Assembly: GCA_014898425.1 (NCBI GenBank)
Contig: RCSZ01000013.1
Coordinates: forward strand, 62,001 to 126,000
Direction: 5' to 3'
DNA: 64,000 nucleotides
From: Botryotinia globosa
Taxonomy: Eukaryota; Ascomycota; Leotiomycetes; Helotiales; Sclerotiniaceae
Shown: piece by piece, positions 10,545 through 20,293 of the stretch
How the letters are laid out: every line of letters starts with the position of its first letter
Position numbering within the stretch: the first letter of the stretch is position 1
Made by a program: the position numbers and the translations under genes
Notes under the pieces: generated by a model
The model's input: only the letters and a program-made list of their open reading frames with translations
What the model was told of the DNA's origin: nothing
Databases searched by the model: none

Positions 10545-12152
10545 ATGGCTTCAATATTACCAGGACTGCGAAAGGCAACTCCCAGATTATCTAGGGATTT
10601 CTTTATATGTTATCAATGTTTAAAACAACCTCGTCCTACATTGCGGCAAACAAAGTTCCCCGCCAAATCCATATCTTCCCGCTCAATACGATTCAATAGT
10701 AATATAGCTACAATCACTGAATCTGCCAATGGAGCCTCTCCATTGAGTTCGCTGGCTGAATCATTGAGCAAATCAAGTCAAGCAATAAATAAAGCATCTT
10801 CACGAAGCAGATTCCCGGAAACAAGTTCTAAATCAGTGGGTTATTGGCTGTTAGGAAGTGCTGCAAGTGTATTTGGAATCGTTGTATTTGGAGGTCTTAC
10901 ACGCTTGACAGAGTCTGGGTAAGTGTGATGTGATCAAGATTCTTTCGTTTGCCTTATTCATCCTTCTGCTTTCCAATGCAGCCATCTTGAAGCGCCTTGC
11001 TGACTCCCCTCAAGTCTTAGTATTACAGAGTGGAAACCCGTAACTGGATCTCTTCCACCTCTCTCTGCCTCAGACTGGGAGAGTGAATTCGACTTATATC
11101 GAGCCTCACCCGAATTCAAGCTTCTCAATCCACATATGACTATGTCAGAATTCAAAAAGATATACTTTATGGAATGGTTTCATCGACTATGGGGTCGGTT
11201 TATTGGACTCTCTTTTGTTATCCCGGCGGTCTACTTCGTCGCCCGTCGCAAAGTCTCAAAGCCTATGGCTCTTCGCTTATTTGGAATATCGGGACTCATT
11301 GGCTTTCAGGGAGCTATTGGTTGGTGGATGGTTAAGTCGGGATTGAAAGACGATCTTTTCGCCCCCGGCTCTCATCCCCGCGTTTCTCAATACAGGCTTA
11401 CCACACATCTTGGCACTGCTTTTATCTGTTACACTGCAATGCTCTGGAACGGTCTCTCAATTCTTCGCGACCGCAAACTTTTATTTAACTCTACACCCGC
11501 TCAGGCGCATGCTCATCTCCTTCGTTTATCATCGTCCTCACTATCAGTATTCCGTAAATCCGTTGCTGGTCTCGCTCTTCTTGTCTTCACAACAGCTATG
11601 TCCGGTGGATTAGTCGCGGGTCTTGATGCCGGTCTTATTTATAATGAATTCCCTCGAATGGGCAAGGGATTCGCGCCACCAAAGTCCGAACTCTTCTCCG
11701 AGTTTTATTCCAGACAACCGGACCGTAGTGATTTGTGGTGGCGTAATATGCTCGAGAATCCATCAACAGTGCAATTGGATCACCGTATACTAGCCTCTAC
11801 TTCATTTACTGCTATTCTCGCTCTGTGGGCATATTCACGCTTCAACCCTAGAGTTAAAGCTGCTCTCCCAAAAAGTGGAGCGAAAGGAATGCTTGGTGTA
11901 GTCCATCTTTTGATGTTGCAAGTTACTTTGGGTATTAGCACTCTGATATACTTGGTACCGACTCCACTTGCTTCTGCCCATCAAGCTGGAAGTCTTGCAT
12001 TATTGACTGGGGTCGTCGTTTTGGGTAGTCGAGTCTGGATCCCCAAAAGAACCATGGCTATTTTGAGAAGAAAGTTAGCATCGCAGAGTCCACAAGCCGC
12101 TAACGTGAAGTTCGCAAGCCGGATGTCACCGCTTGCAGCGAAAACTTCTTGA
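10545..12152 (+). CDS. COX15: Heme A synthase, mitochondrial inner membrane (Cox15)
   Basis: Two exons, 10545-10918 and 11015-12152, give 503 aa. The 96-nt intron has a GTAAGT donor, a TGCTGAC branch site and a CAAG acceptor. The first ~90 residues are Arg/Ser-rich and act as a mitochondrial presequence. The invariant FGGLTRLTESG / LSITEWKPVTG block spans the splice junction. Four conserved His heme ligands are visible: WFHRLWGR (about 181), TTHLGT (about 256), QLDHRIL (about 381) and SAHQAG (about 447), within eight hydrophobic segments arranged as an internal duplication. The enzyme oxidises the C8 methyl of heme O to a formyl group, making heme A for cytochrome c oxidase. Length matches yeast and human Cox15. 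It is a conserved housekeeping gene that marks the boundary of the RiPP locus. Confidence 0.96.
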
Positions 12153-12622
12153 TGTCGAAGTTTGCGACTGTTATTTAAAAGGGATAGATGTCAAGGTGTC
12201 TGGGGAAAAGGAGAAAGGCGTACAGTTAAGCTCATCTCATGTTTAGACTATTAGCCTCTCAACTCTGTATATCAACTTAATGAATTATGAGTATTCATCC
12301 CACGTCTATAAGTACGGTTCTTTGTCGCTCAACATCACTTAATTAACGGGCTACTTCCCCTTGGTTATTTGGCGAACAATTGTTCATCAACGAGATACAC
12401 GTGTCATTGTCGTGATTGAGTGCGATTTATTCCCACATGAAGAAGAAATAAGAATTGTCATTTGTTGAAAATAGACAAGATCCAATGCTGTATTAACATG
12501 GTCGCGTGCGTCCTTGATTCAGCCCAACACAACCACCTTGAAAATAAATCCCACGGCGATAAAAACTACTATTCCCTCGGATCTTCCACTTCTGACCGAG
12601 TAATCCATGAATTTCAGCTCCT
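12153..12622. other. Convergent 3' region between COX15 and the RiPP precursor
   Basis: About 470 bp of mildly AT-rich sequence with no recognised gene. It contains the 3' UTRs of two convergent genes. Confidence 0.6.
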
Positions 12623-13160
12623 TCACTTGTTACTATCTGTATATGTGTAATAATACCCATCATCATCAACCTCATTGCGTTTTGAAGCTTGCGCTGTTGA
12701 GTCTCCGTTGTTAAAGAATCCTCTCTTTTCCTTTGAAGCATCTGAAAGGTCGTTGTTGTTAAAGAATCCCCTCTTCTCCTTTGAAGCATCTGAAGCACCT
12801 GCATTGTTGAAAAATCCTCGTTTCACATCTGACCCTGCATCATTGTTGTTAAAGAATCCTCTCTTTTCCTTCGAGGAACCTGAAACATCGTTATTGTTGA
12901 AGAATCCCCTCTTCTCCTTTGAAGCACCTAATGCATCTGCATTGTTGAAAAATCCTCGCTTCACCTCTGATCCGACATCATTGTTATTGAAGAAACCCCG
13001 AGGAACACTAGCTTCACGTGTGGCTGTCATATCGATGTCAGTGGAATACAAATATATGATGAGCGGTACGCATACCAAGTGAGCTGGGTTCAATGATCGG
13101 TGCTGCCATAGCGGCGATGGCCAGCGTGGCTGATGCAAGACAGAAGGCTTGGAAATGCAT
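12623..13160 (-). CDS. Secreted Kex2-processed repeat precursor of a dikaritin-type RiPP (UstA-like), seven GFFNN units
   Basis: Two exons, 13160-13076 and 13023-12623, are separated by a 52-nt intron (GTATGC donor, CACTGAC branch site, GACAG acceptor). The product is 161 aa. The ATG at 13160 is chosen because it opens a textbook signal peptide (MHFQAFCLASATLAIAAMAA, residues 1-20). From residue 38 to 144 there are seven tandem units of 14-16 aa, each beginning GFFNN and ending in Lys-Arg. The cores read GFFNNND (four times), GFFNNAD, GFFNNAG and GFFNNGD, followed by variable spacers such as VGSEV or SGSSKE. The C-terminal tail (145-161) contains DGYYYTYTD. Signal peptide, identical cores and dibasic cleavage sites are the hallmarks of precursors of ustiloxin-type cyclic peptides and other Kex2-processed fungal peptides. 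The first unit follows Pro-Arg rather than Lys-Arg. Two UstYa-type genes lie upstream on the same strand. It does not resemble an alpha-factor pheromone. The product is unknown, and it could also be an unmodified secreted peptide. Confidence 0.9.
12677..12997 (-). repeat. Tandem coding repeat, seven units, with a 138-nt higher-order period
   Basis: The seven peptide units (14, 16, 16, 14, 16, 16, 15 aa) are arranged as two copies of a three-unit block: 12860-12997 and 12722-12859, each 46 codons. Within each block the order is a short unit ending EVKR or DVKR, a unit with NNA ending SKEKR, and a unit with NNND ending SKEKR. A final shorter unit (12677-12721) ends ASKR. This suggests that the three-unit block was duplicated as a whole. 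The GFFNN codons are strongly conserved and the spacers vary. Confidence 0.9.
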
Positions 13161-14288
13161 GATGGTGGCGAATTTGCGGTGTGAGGTCGTTGTGTATGGA
13201 CAGGTGCTTTTTCAAAAGGCTTCTTATTCTGATATTTTCTTGACCTGGCTGACCTTTTCGAGAGTGTTGCTGGCTGACAGTTAAGACGGGTTTATATAGC
13301 AAATGCTTGGATATATGATCCTTCCACAGTCCATCCAGTCCGGTGATAGTTCATTCCCGGTCTCGTATTCTATCCTCACGGTGTCGGAACTGGTATCAAG
13401 AGTCTCATCGGGTTGCTTGACTGCTTGAGTGAGGGGTACATTTATCACCTCGCACAATCTTCAGAGAGGTATGAAGGATATCGCAAGGTCCGATTCTCTC
13501 ATCGTCCAATGAACTGTCCTCTCGCGTGTTGTTCGCACTTTCACTTTTCTCTTGTTAACAGAGCAGTCAACTTTCGTTGCCGTTTCTCCGGTATGGTAAT
13601 GCTCAAAGTCATTCATCACATCTTGCATCTGTATTAATGAGGAAATCGGCCAGAGAAATGGTGGGATCAGGTTACTACCACTTGAATCGCCGAGTCTAGA
13701 CAAGCTGGTAATCACACGATGGTCTGGCCGAGTAAGTGATTGCGATTTTTAGAACAATGTCATGGAGCCACTTTAGCAGCGGTGAGAAAACGGCCAGACA
13801 TATTGTGGTACGCGAGACGTAGTGTAAATGCATGTTAGATGTGTATGATGTTGAACTTAGTATTGCACAACAAGTGCGATCATGATACGTTAGATCTGCT
13901 CTACAGCATCGCTTGGTTCTAAGTGAGCTTTCGGATCGTTCTCGGGGAGGCCTTTCTCGTTTCAATCTCTTTTGAACGTTTGCGGAGAGTATGTGTATCG
14001 CTTTTAGTCTCCCTATGCTCCGTGGGCAAGGGAGTGATTGCAACACATGCTGTTTTTACTTGGCATTGTATTCATAAATCGAAAATGCTTATTAAACCAC
14101 TATCCACGCGTTGCCAAAAAAAAAATGCCAAGATACTTCTCAATGATGCCATAAGAATTATTAGAGCGGATGGTTAATCATCTTCAAAGGTTTAGGTTTC
14201 TGATTAAATTCCGCAATCAAAGTATCTTGCACTCAAAGGTCATGAAAGTGCGAATAACGAGAATTGATAGAATTAGATTATTAACCAT
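13161..14288. other. Intergenic region between precursor and first UstYa gene
   Basis: About 1.1 kb, ordinary composition, no supported gene. It should contain the precursor promoter and the 3' UTR of the UstYa-like gene. Open stretches here show no domain. Confidence 0.5.
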
Positions 14289-15377
14289 CTAACTAGTTGC
14301 CTCAAAAGACTCAACGCTCAACTTCCACAGCTCTTCAGGGTCTTTGCATTGCCTTTCCATCATCCCATCAACATTTTCCTTTCCTTTTGAATCAGCTTTT
14401 GGCGGCTCGAGTGTTCCGTCAGCCGTACATAGTACTGTCTAGAATTTTGGTGTGAAGTCAGTGCGAAGTTCATTAGTTTTTTATAGAAAGACATTGAGTC
14501 CCATGGCATCCTGCTTTGTTCTATTCGCTTGCAATTATAATCCCACATGAACATCCGAGCAAGTTATCCTCTAATCAAAAGTTATGACCTCCAGATTGTT
14601 TCCAAAGCTCCCAACGAAGTCAAGAAAAATGTGAATGGAAACTGTACATACCTGTCTCAAATAATCAAAACAATGCAACCAATGTAGTGGATCCCCATGT
14701 TCCATGTGACCAAAATCATGACCATGGCCATGATTTCCACCTGCTCTCTTGTTCTTCTGTTCCCTCCTCATCTTGCTCTCCGTCTCTTCACCATCTTCCA
14801 TCTCATCACCATCTTCCATCTCATCATCTTCTTCCATATCATCATCATCTTCCATCTTTCCCATCTTCAACTTTTCAACTTCCATCTTCAACTCCTCCAT
14901 CTCCCTGAACAATTCCTGAACTCCTCCCCTCATAATTCCCAAGCAGTGGAGAGAGTGGAACATAGTTATCCCATATTTATGTTTCTTCCCCTTTTGCACC
15001 TCTCCTTTCTTTCCTTCCGCATTTTCTTTCCCATTTGACTTTGTGTCTTCGTCATAAACCCTCAAAAATCCTCCATGTTGTGGAAGTAATTGATCCCAAA
15101 GATGATCGTATTCATGAGAAAGATTTTCATATGTCGAATGTTCGGAGAATAGAACAGTTTTAGAGAAAGGTGATAGGGGGTTGAGGGATTCGGGAATGGA
15201 GGGTGTGGATGAAGATGATGGGGAGGTATGTGAATCAGATGAAGAGGGGTGAGAGACAAAGGATACAGAGGATGTTTGAAGAAAATATATAAGAGTTGTG
15301 AGGATGATTATTAGGAAGAGGAATGAGATGAGGAGGGATGAAGATTGTTTCGTAGAGGTGGAGCGGGACGTCAACAT
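14289..15377 (-). CDS. UstYa-like oxidase (DUF3328), RiPP cyclisation/oxidation enzyme 1
   Basis: Exon 1 is 15377-14652 (242 codons, ending FDYLRQ before a GTATGT donor). Exon 2 is 14438-14289, after a TTCTAG acceptor, starting TVLCTADGTLEPP and ending EATS. The total is 291 aa with a 213-nt intron. A single membrane anchor lies at about residues 15-33 (LLISFLFLIIILTTLIYFL). Both DUF3328 signature motifs are present: HSLHC at 141-145 and HWLHC at 232-236. The DG...RQCKD block near the C terminus is also present. Members of this family catalyse oxidative macrocyclisation or other oxidations of Kex2-released core peptides. Unusual features are a long Met/Asp/Glu-rich insert (about 174-200, repeats of MEDGDE type) and a His-rich patch (HGHGHDFGHMEH, about 216-227) between the two motifs. 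Those motifs are about 90 residues apart, against about 40 in its neighbour. It lies upstream of the precursor on the same strand. Confidence 0.88.
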
Positions 15378-15981
15378 TTTCTTCGACCTCTTTTGTCTTT
15401 TTTCTGTCTTATTTCATGGTGTTCGGATTTCTCTCTCGAATTTGCGATGCAGCGTAAAACTTCAATAATGATCGAAATCCAGCATTCTATTATTTGTTGA
15501 TCATGTATATCTGTGAAGAAATATGAGGGTCCGCTATCAGTACATGTCACCTTCCTATAAAACTCTAGTTCCCGAATGCCAAGCGATGAAAGTCTTGGCA
15601 TCTGCCCTTCGGGTAAATCGCTGGACTGCCTTTTTCGGGTGTGTGAGATATGCGAGTGATCCCTACTCGGTATTTGCCCGTAGGACGGTAGTTAGCTGTA
15701 CATGTCAGACACTGTAGGATCCTGGAGATGTTGTGGAGAGAACGATATGTACCCCACTATTTGCAGAGCTGGTTTCGGAATTGAGATGATTAGCGATGGA
15801 GGCGATTAAGGCGATGGATTGTTGAGGCGGAGAAAGGTTTGCTCATGAATATCATAAATTCAGATGGAATGTAAATTGTGGGTAGGTATTCATGGTGCAA
15901 GTAAAAATAAACTAAAAGATTCCTCGAACATATGGACTCCAACCTGTAGCAATGTATAGCCCATTGTCGTCTCCCAAACCC
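15378..15981. other. Intergenic region between the two UstYa-like genes
   Basis: About 600 bp with no supported gene. It includes the promoter of the 14289-15377 gene and the 3' UTR of the 15982-16959 gene. Confidence 0.5.
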
Positions 15982-16959
15982 TTACGCAATTCCCGAACTA
16001 TTCACCGGACTCCTATGCTCTCCCATCCACTTCAAAACATGTTTCCAATCTCTACACATATGAGTGATACCCCACCCATCAACTGTCAATGGAGGTTTCC
16101 CATCCGGCATCTTCATTGCCCATTCGATAGTCATATCTGCAGAACACATCATTGCTTGTCGTAAATAATCGAAGCAGTGGGATGTATGTTCTTTTTCCGA
16201 TTCTTGAGCCGCTGAGTCTGAGAGATTTTCATCGCCGTGGATGTGCGGGCGAACTCCCATGAGTACCGAGTTGTAGGATTCGCGGATCATGCCCTGTGGG
16301 TGTTAGATGATGATATAGGTGGACTTTGGAGCAAAGAGGGAAAAAGATATTACCAGACAATGGAGTTGGTGGAATACGGAAACTGAATATCGATCTGGTC
16401 CATTTACTGATGGCAATCCAGGGCGAAGACCATATTTTTCAGGCTCCTCGACAAGAATGAAACCTCGTCCAGCTGGTGATGTTTGATTAGCTTTTGTTGG
16501 AGATATCTTGACCGGTAAGCTTCTGGGGGTGTAATTTACCTGGCATTAAATTATCCCATGCTGAATCTGTTTCTGGACTAGAAGAAACAGCATATCTTTC
16601 GTCTTCTTCAAACATAACTGGATGTGATGGAACTGCTCAATATGAGTACGTGATATCTAAAGTGACCATAATCTATCTTTCCACGAGGATTTTTTTATCC
16701 CGAACCTACAATCTGGAGGAAATGTCTGTGGTACACTCCTATTAGAAATGTATAGAAACGTGGCATAGATAACCAGAATTATAGATAATCCGCTGAGAAG
16801 CCCCACAGCTACTCCATATAGAAACTTTCGCCGCAAAGCAGCCGCATCGCCATCTCGTAGGTATAGTCCTTCATCATTCTCTATTTTCGGATTCAAAAGT
16901 GAATGGTATGGTAGAGAAGTTCTGCTATTGCTAGACTCGTATGAGCGAACTTCAGGCAT
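15982..16959 (-). CDS. UstYa-like oxidase (DUF3328), RiPP cyclisation/oxidation enzyme 2
   Basis: Four exons: 16959-16710, 16632-16540, 16472-16354 and 16293-15982, giving 257 aa. Introns are 77, 67 and 60 nt with GTAGGT, GTAAAT and GTAATA donors. All junctions keep the frame. A basic/polar cytosolic N terminus (1-45) precedes one transmembrane segment (about 47-70, FLYGVAVGLLSGLSIILVIY). Then come SPETDSAWDNLMPAGRGF, the first copper/iron-binding-type motif FHQLHCLGMIR (HQLHC 149-153), the second HTSHCFDYLRQ (190-194), MCSADMTIEWA and the C-terminal DGWGITHMCRDW block. This is a textbook DUF3328 protein of normal length. Known family members work in pairs with their precursor in cyclopeptide pathways, which matches the presence of two here. 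Confidence 0.93.
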
Positions 16960-17601
16960 GACAAAACTTGTTGGGTTGATGTACTTCTTTGAGAATGAAG
17001 GAATGAAGGTCTCGGTCTTGACAAAGTTGAGGTAAACTACTTGGGTGTTTAATGAATAAGAAAGAAGCTTTTCCAGCCTTTCTTCACCTTCAAGATCAAT
17101 ATCTCCGCTTCGGATGTCTAAACACTATGATTCTCGTCGCACTGCAGTGAGGATAGAAAGAAGTATGCACAAGAATGCCTAGGCTCCTCATTTATGTAAT
17201 GTGGTGTCTCTAGGATACACATCTTCACGCCTGGAGACCACTAAATCTCTAGTTGCATGTAGTGTATGACACGTATAACAACAGAATTTCCTAAAGCCTA
17301 TATCACTCGACATAAAAGTAGCATGGCCGAGTAGTTCTCGAATTCAAATCGGAATTCAAGAAGAGTAGGAAAACATTCGTTCCCATGATACAATTAGAGA
17401 GTGTTGAAGAGAAACGTAAACACAACGTGTCTGTCAAGATGCAAGAAAGACTAGCGGAAAGATATGTATCACGTGATGTTGGCATGCCAAAATCCGGGGT
17501 ATTAATTCGGCGCCACTTTTTCTTCACGAGAATCATGTCATGAAAGTCACAACAGAAAGACCCGTGACACAAAGTCAAAGAGAAAGGCAAATCCAAGGAT
17601 C
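16960..17601. other. Intergenic region upstream of UstYa-like gene 2
   Basis: About 640 bp, ordinary composition. It likely holds the divergent promoters of the minus-strand UstYa-like gene and the plus-strand NYN locus. No further RiPP gene is seen here. Confidence 0.5.
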
Positions 17602-19284
17602 ATGAGATTAGCAATGATTCCTCAATTGAGTCGTAGAAACTCAATCCACACTTCTTTGCTTCCCAACACCAAATCAATCCTCTGTTCGTTGTACCCGAGG
17701 TTCAATTGTCCTGGTGATACCAACAACAACACATTGTCGAAATGCCGTCTGGACCTAGCATTCTTCACGTCACTTGCAACGGATATTTCCTCAAATTCAA
17801 TTCTACATAGCGGATCACCACCTCAGAGAAGGTTCCATCCATCCGCCCTTTTGAGAAGATGGGAACTTGTTAGGAAAAAACGATGTTTTCAATGCCTTCT
17901 TCCGAATTGATTTTAACAAATTCTTTGGAGCCAATAAATCCATACGAGGCTTTGTATCCCCCATCTCTTACTGAAAGTGAACCAAGCTCCCCGAATTCGA
18001 AGTTGGATTCAGACGTGGACTCATCATCTCACATTGACATATGCAGACGTCGAGTGGATTGTCCAGAGCCGAAGGTCAAGACGATAGATTCTGAGCCAGA
18101 GACTGTGTGCCCTAAATCTGATCCAACTTTAAGGCTAGATAGGAGTGAGAAGGACACCTCCGTGCCGAATCAAGGAAAAGGTTTGATTGACAACAAGAGT
18201 TATAAAGCTCAGTTCTGCAAGCCACCACATCAAAGGACACTGAAGTCGAAATCCAAACTGGATCAAATCTCTGCATTGGCCGGCACGGAAGCTACATCTA
18301 AGGATCAAGAAAATACCTTTATATCAAGGCAAAATTCAGTCGTAGTTCTATGGGGTGTCGATAATAAAAGATATTCTTCTTCTTATGGCGACGTGGTGAC
18401 TTCTTTGAAGAAGTTCGCTGGGCATTTTGGAGAGCTTATTAATATATCGGCTTTTGGTAATCATCTCACAGTCTCTGAAATTGGGCCAAAATTGCTAGAG
18501 GCTGGCGTGCACATTGAAGGTGTGGGTACAGTACCCCAAGAAGCAGATGCAGCTCTACGACGCGCGTGTGGAAGATGATGCAGTTAGAGAAGGAATCTAG
18601 TTCTTTTCTTTGGTTGATCTTGGTCTCGGATGATGCAGGGTTTCGGTATATGTTGAGGTCACGCAAGAGAAGTGGATTCGGAGTTGTGATTGTGAACGAA
18701 TTTTTCACTAAATTGTCGTTGGAAGGTGATTTGCGCATGCCTTGGCCACAACTCAAAGCTGGGAACTATAGTTTGGACGGCTTAGCCGACCATATCGTTG
18801 GAATATCAACCATGGGTCGAAGATGGACAAGGGAGAATATGAATACAACTGATTCCGGAGATGAAGTTCCCATTGACAAAGTCATTCTAAAGCTTAAATT
18901 CAACTGAATGCAAAAAACACCATGAAACGGGAATTGTTGTTAAGAAAAATGCAAAAACGGTCGATATTGGAACAGCCACTGAAGAATACGAGTGAGAAAG
19001 ATTTGCAATCCTTGGAGATTCTAGAAAAAGGACTACGGAAATTGGAAGATCCATCTAAACATAAAAGCATGTGGGGAATCGATGGAAGTATCTTGAGATT
19101 GGAAACTGAATTGAATGCAAGGATCGAAGCGAAGAAGACAAATCGTTCAACTCACGAAGTGACGCCTTGGGGGGATATGTCTGATGAAGATTTGCTGAAA
19201 AATCTAAGTCGTACAGATTTCGTGGAGGGATTGATGAGATTGGCGAAAAGCTCGAGTTCACCAAAGATAGACTCAAGTTCGTAG
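17602..19284 (+). pseudogene. NYN-domain (PIN-like RNase) protein locus with apparent frameshifts
   Basis: Four open stretches on one strand appear to belong together. 17602-17910 encodes a Ser/Arg-rich, presequence-like N terminus. 17883-18578 encodes a polar linker and then VVVLWGVDNKRYSSSYGD ... ISAFGNHLTV ... GVGTVPQEADAALRRA. 18580-18907 continues with LILVSDDAGFRYMLRSRKRSGFGVVIV. 18922-19284 is a charged tail. The order LWxxDNK, (A)D...ALRRA, VSDDxxF, GFxVV is the NYN ribonuclease-like fold, with Asp residues expected to bind metal. The NYN core is split by a frame change near 18560-18580 that no plausible intron explains. It is a decaying gene or contains assembly indels. An origin as a mitochondrial RNA-processing protein is only a guess. 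The 17883 ATG could be a shorter start. Confidence 0.5.
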
Positions 19285-20033
19285 AAAAGTCATCGGTTAC
19301 TTCGATTCACAGTCCGCAATGTAAACAAAGACTCGGCACCTGAACAATGCCATGCTGGTGCTGATGTTGAGCATCCGAAACCATCACACGGGGAAGAAAA
19401 ATGCAACGATCACTACCTGCGAACTGCGTACAGAATGATGATCACAGAGCATGTTTCCACACACAGATAATGTCGCGAATTCTTCTTTCTCATTTCATAG
19501 AGGAACAGAAGCGCAAGATTGAGGACAGGCCGACGTCAAATATAATGGTCAGCAATAATCCTGCGTACTGACCGCCACCGCAGACCACGTCCAAGCTTGT
19601 CAACGAGGACCTCCAGTCTTACGGCTGTTCTAGAAGAAGTTGGAGTTGATAGACTATCACCAATTTCTTTCTATATTAATTCCTGTTCAAGAATATTCGA
19701 TCATAACATAGCGAATACATCAGAGGTTGAATCCATGCCCTGTGGATCTGTTTGTGTGCAGGTGATTTTCACAATCTATACTGTCCAGTAGAGAAATACT
19801 AACATGGACAAGATCCATGTAACCAAGATTTGGGATTTACAGAAAGAGAGAAATTTTGAGAAAGAGCAAAGGAAAAACAAGGAGTGGGCTTTACATGTTT
19901 CAACATTATGATGCTTCTGAGCAGCATTCTCAACACACTTCAGAAAGTATTTCTCATAATGGTTATTCAGTTCTGAAATGGTATCTATATGATGAGCATC
20001 ACCGCTTATTCATCTAACAAATACAACTTGACG
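19285..20033. other. Intergenic region upstream of tRNA-Ser
   Basis: About 750 bp, no supported gene or repeat. Confidence 0.4.
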
Positions 20034-20114
20034 GGCGTCGTGACGGAGTGGTTAACGTGATTGACTAGAAATCAATTCCTTTCGGGGGCGCATGTTCGAA
20101 TCATGCCGACGTCG
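20034..20114 (+). tRNA. tRNA-Ser (anticodon AGA)
   Basis: The gene is 81 nt. The acceptor stem GGCGTCG pairs with CGACGTC (one G-U), followed by discriminator G. The anticodon stem-loop is ATTGA-CTAGAAA-TCAAT with anticodon AGA. A variable arm (CCTTTCGGGGG) is present, as in serine tRNAs. The T arm is GCATG-TTCGAAT-CATGC. No intron is seen. A T-run lies a few bases downstream as the Pol III terminator. Confidence 0.95.
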
Positions 20115-20293
20115 ATTTGTTTTGTCGCTCTTTTGAACAAATTTATATTTTTTAGTACATGGTGGAGTTTTATAGTTTATATTTTTGGGGATGAATTGAA
20201 GTCAGAGGATCGTTAGGCATAGGAAAAGGTGGAGTGGTCTCCATTATTGTGGAGAGAATATCCATATTATAAATAAACGAGAATGAAGGGGTA

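Noticed and set aside
12677..12997. Regular repeat with spacers as a CRISPR-like array or minisatellite
   Set aside because: The period is a multiple of three, variation respects codons, and the repeats sit inside a secreted-protein frame. The sequence is eukaryotic.
12675..13082. Plus-strand open frame of repeated LLKNPLFSFE units
   Set aside because: It is the antisense translation of the minus-strand GFFNN repeats. The minus strand has the signal peptide, intron and Lys-Arg sites.
12623..13160. Alpha-factor-type mating pheromone precursor
   Set aside because: Layout is similar, but the GFFNN units lack the Trp/Cys/Gly/Pro-rich pheromone core expected in filamentous ascomycetes, and two UstYa genes are adjacent.
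14360..14554. Separate small minus-strand gene
   Set aside because: It overlaps intron and exon 2 of the UstYa-like gene in another frame. The spliced UstYa frame matches the family and this one does not.
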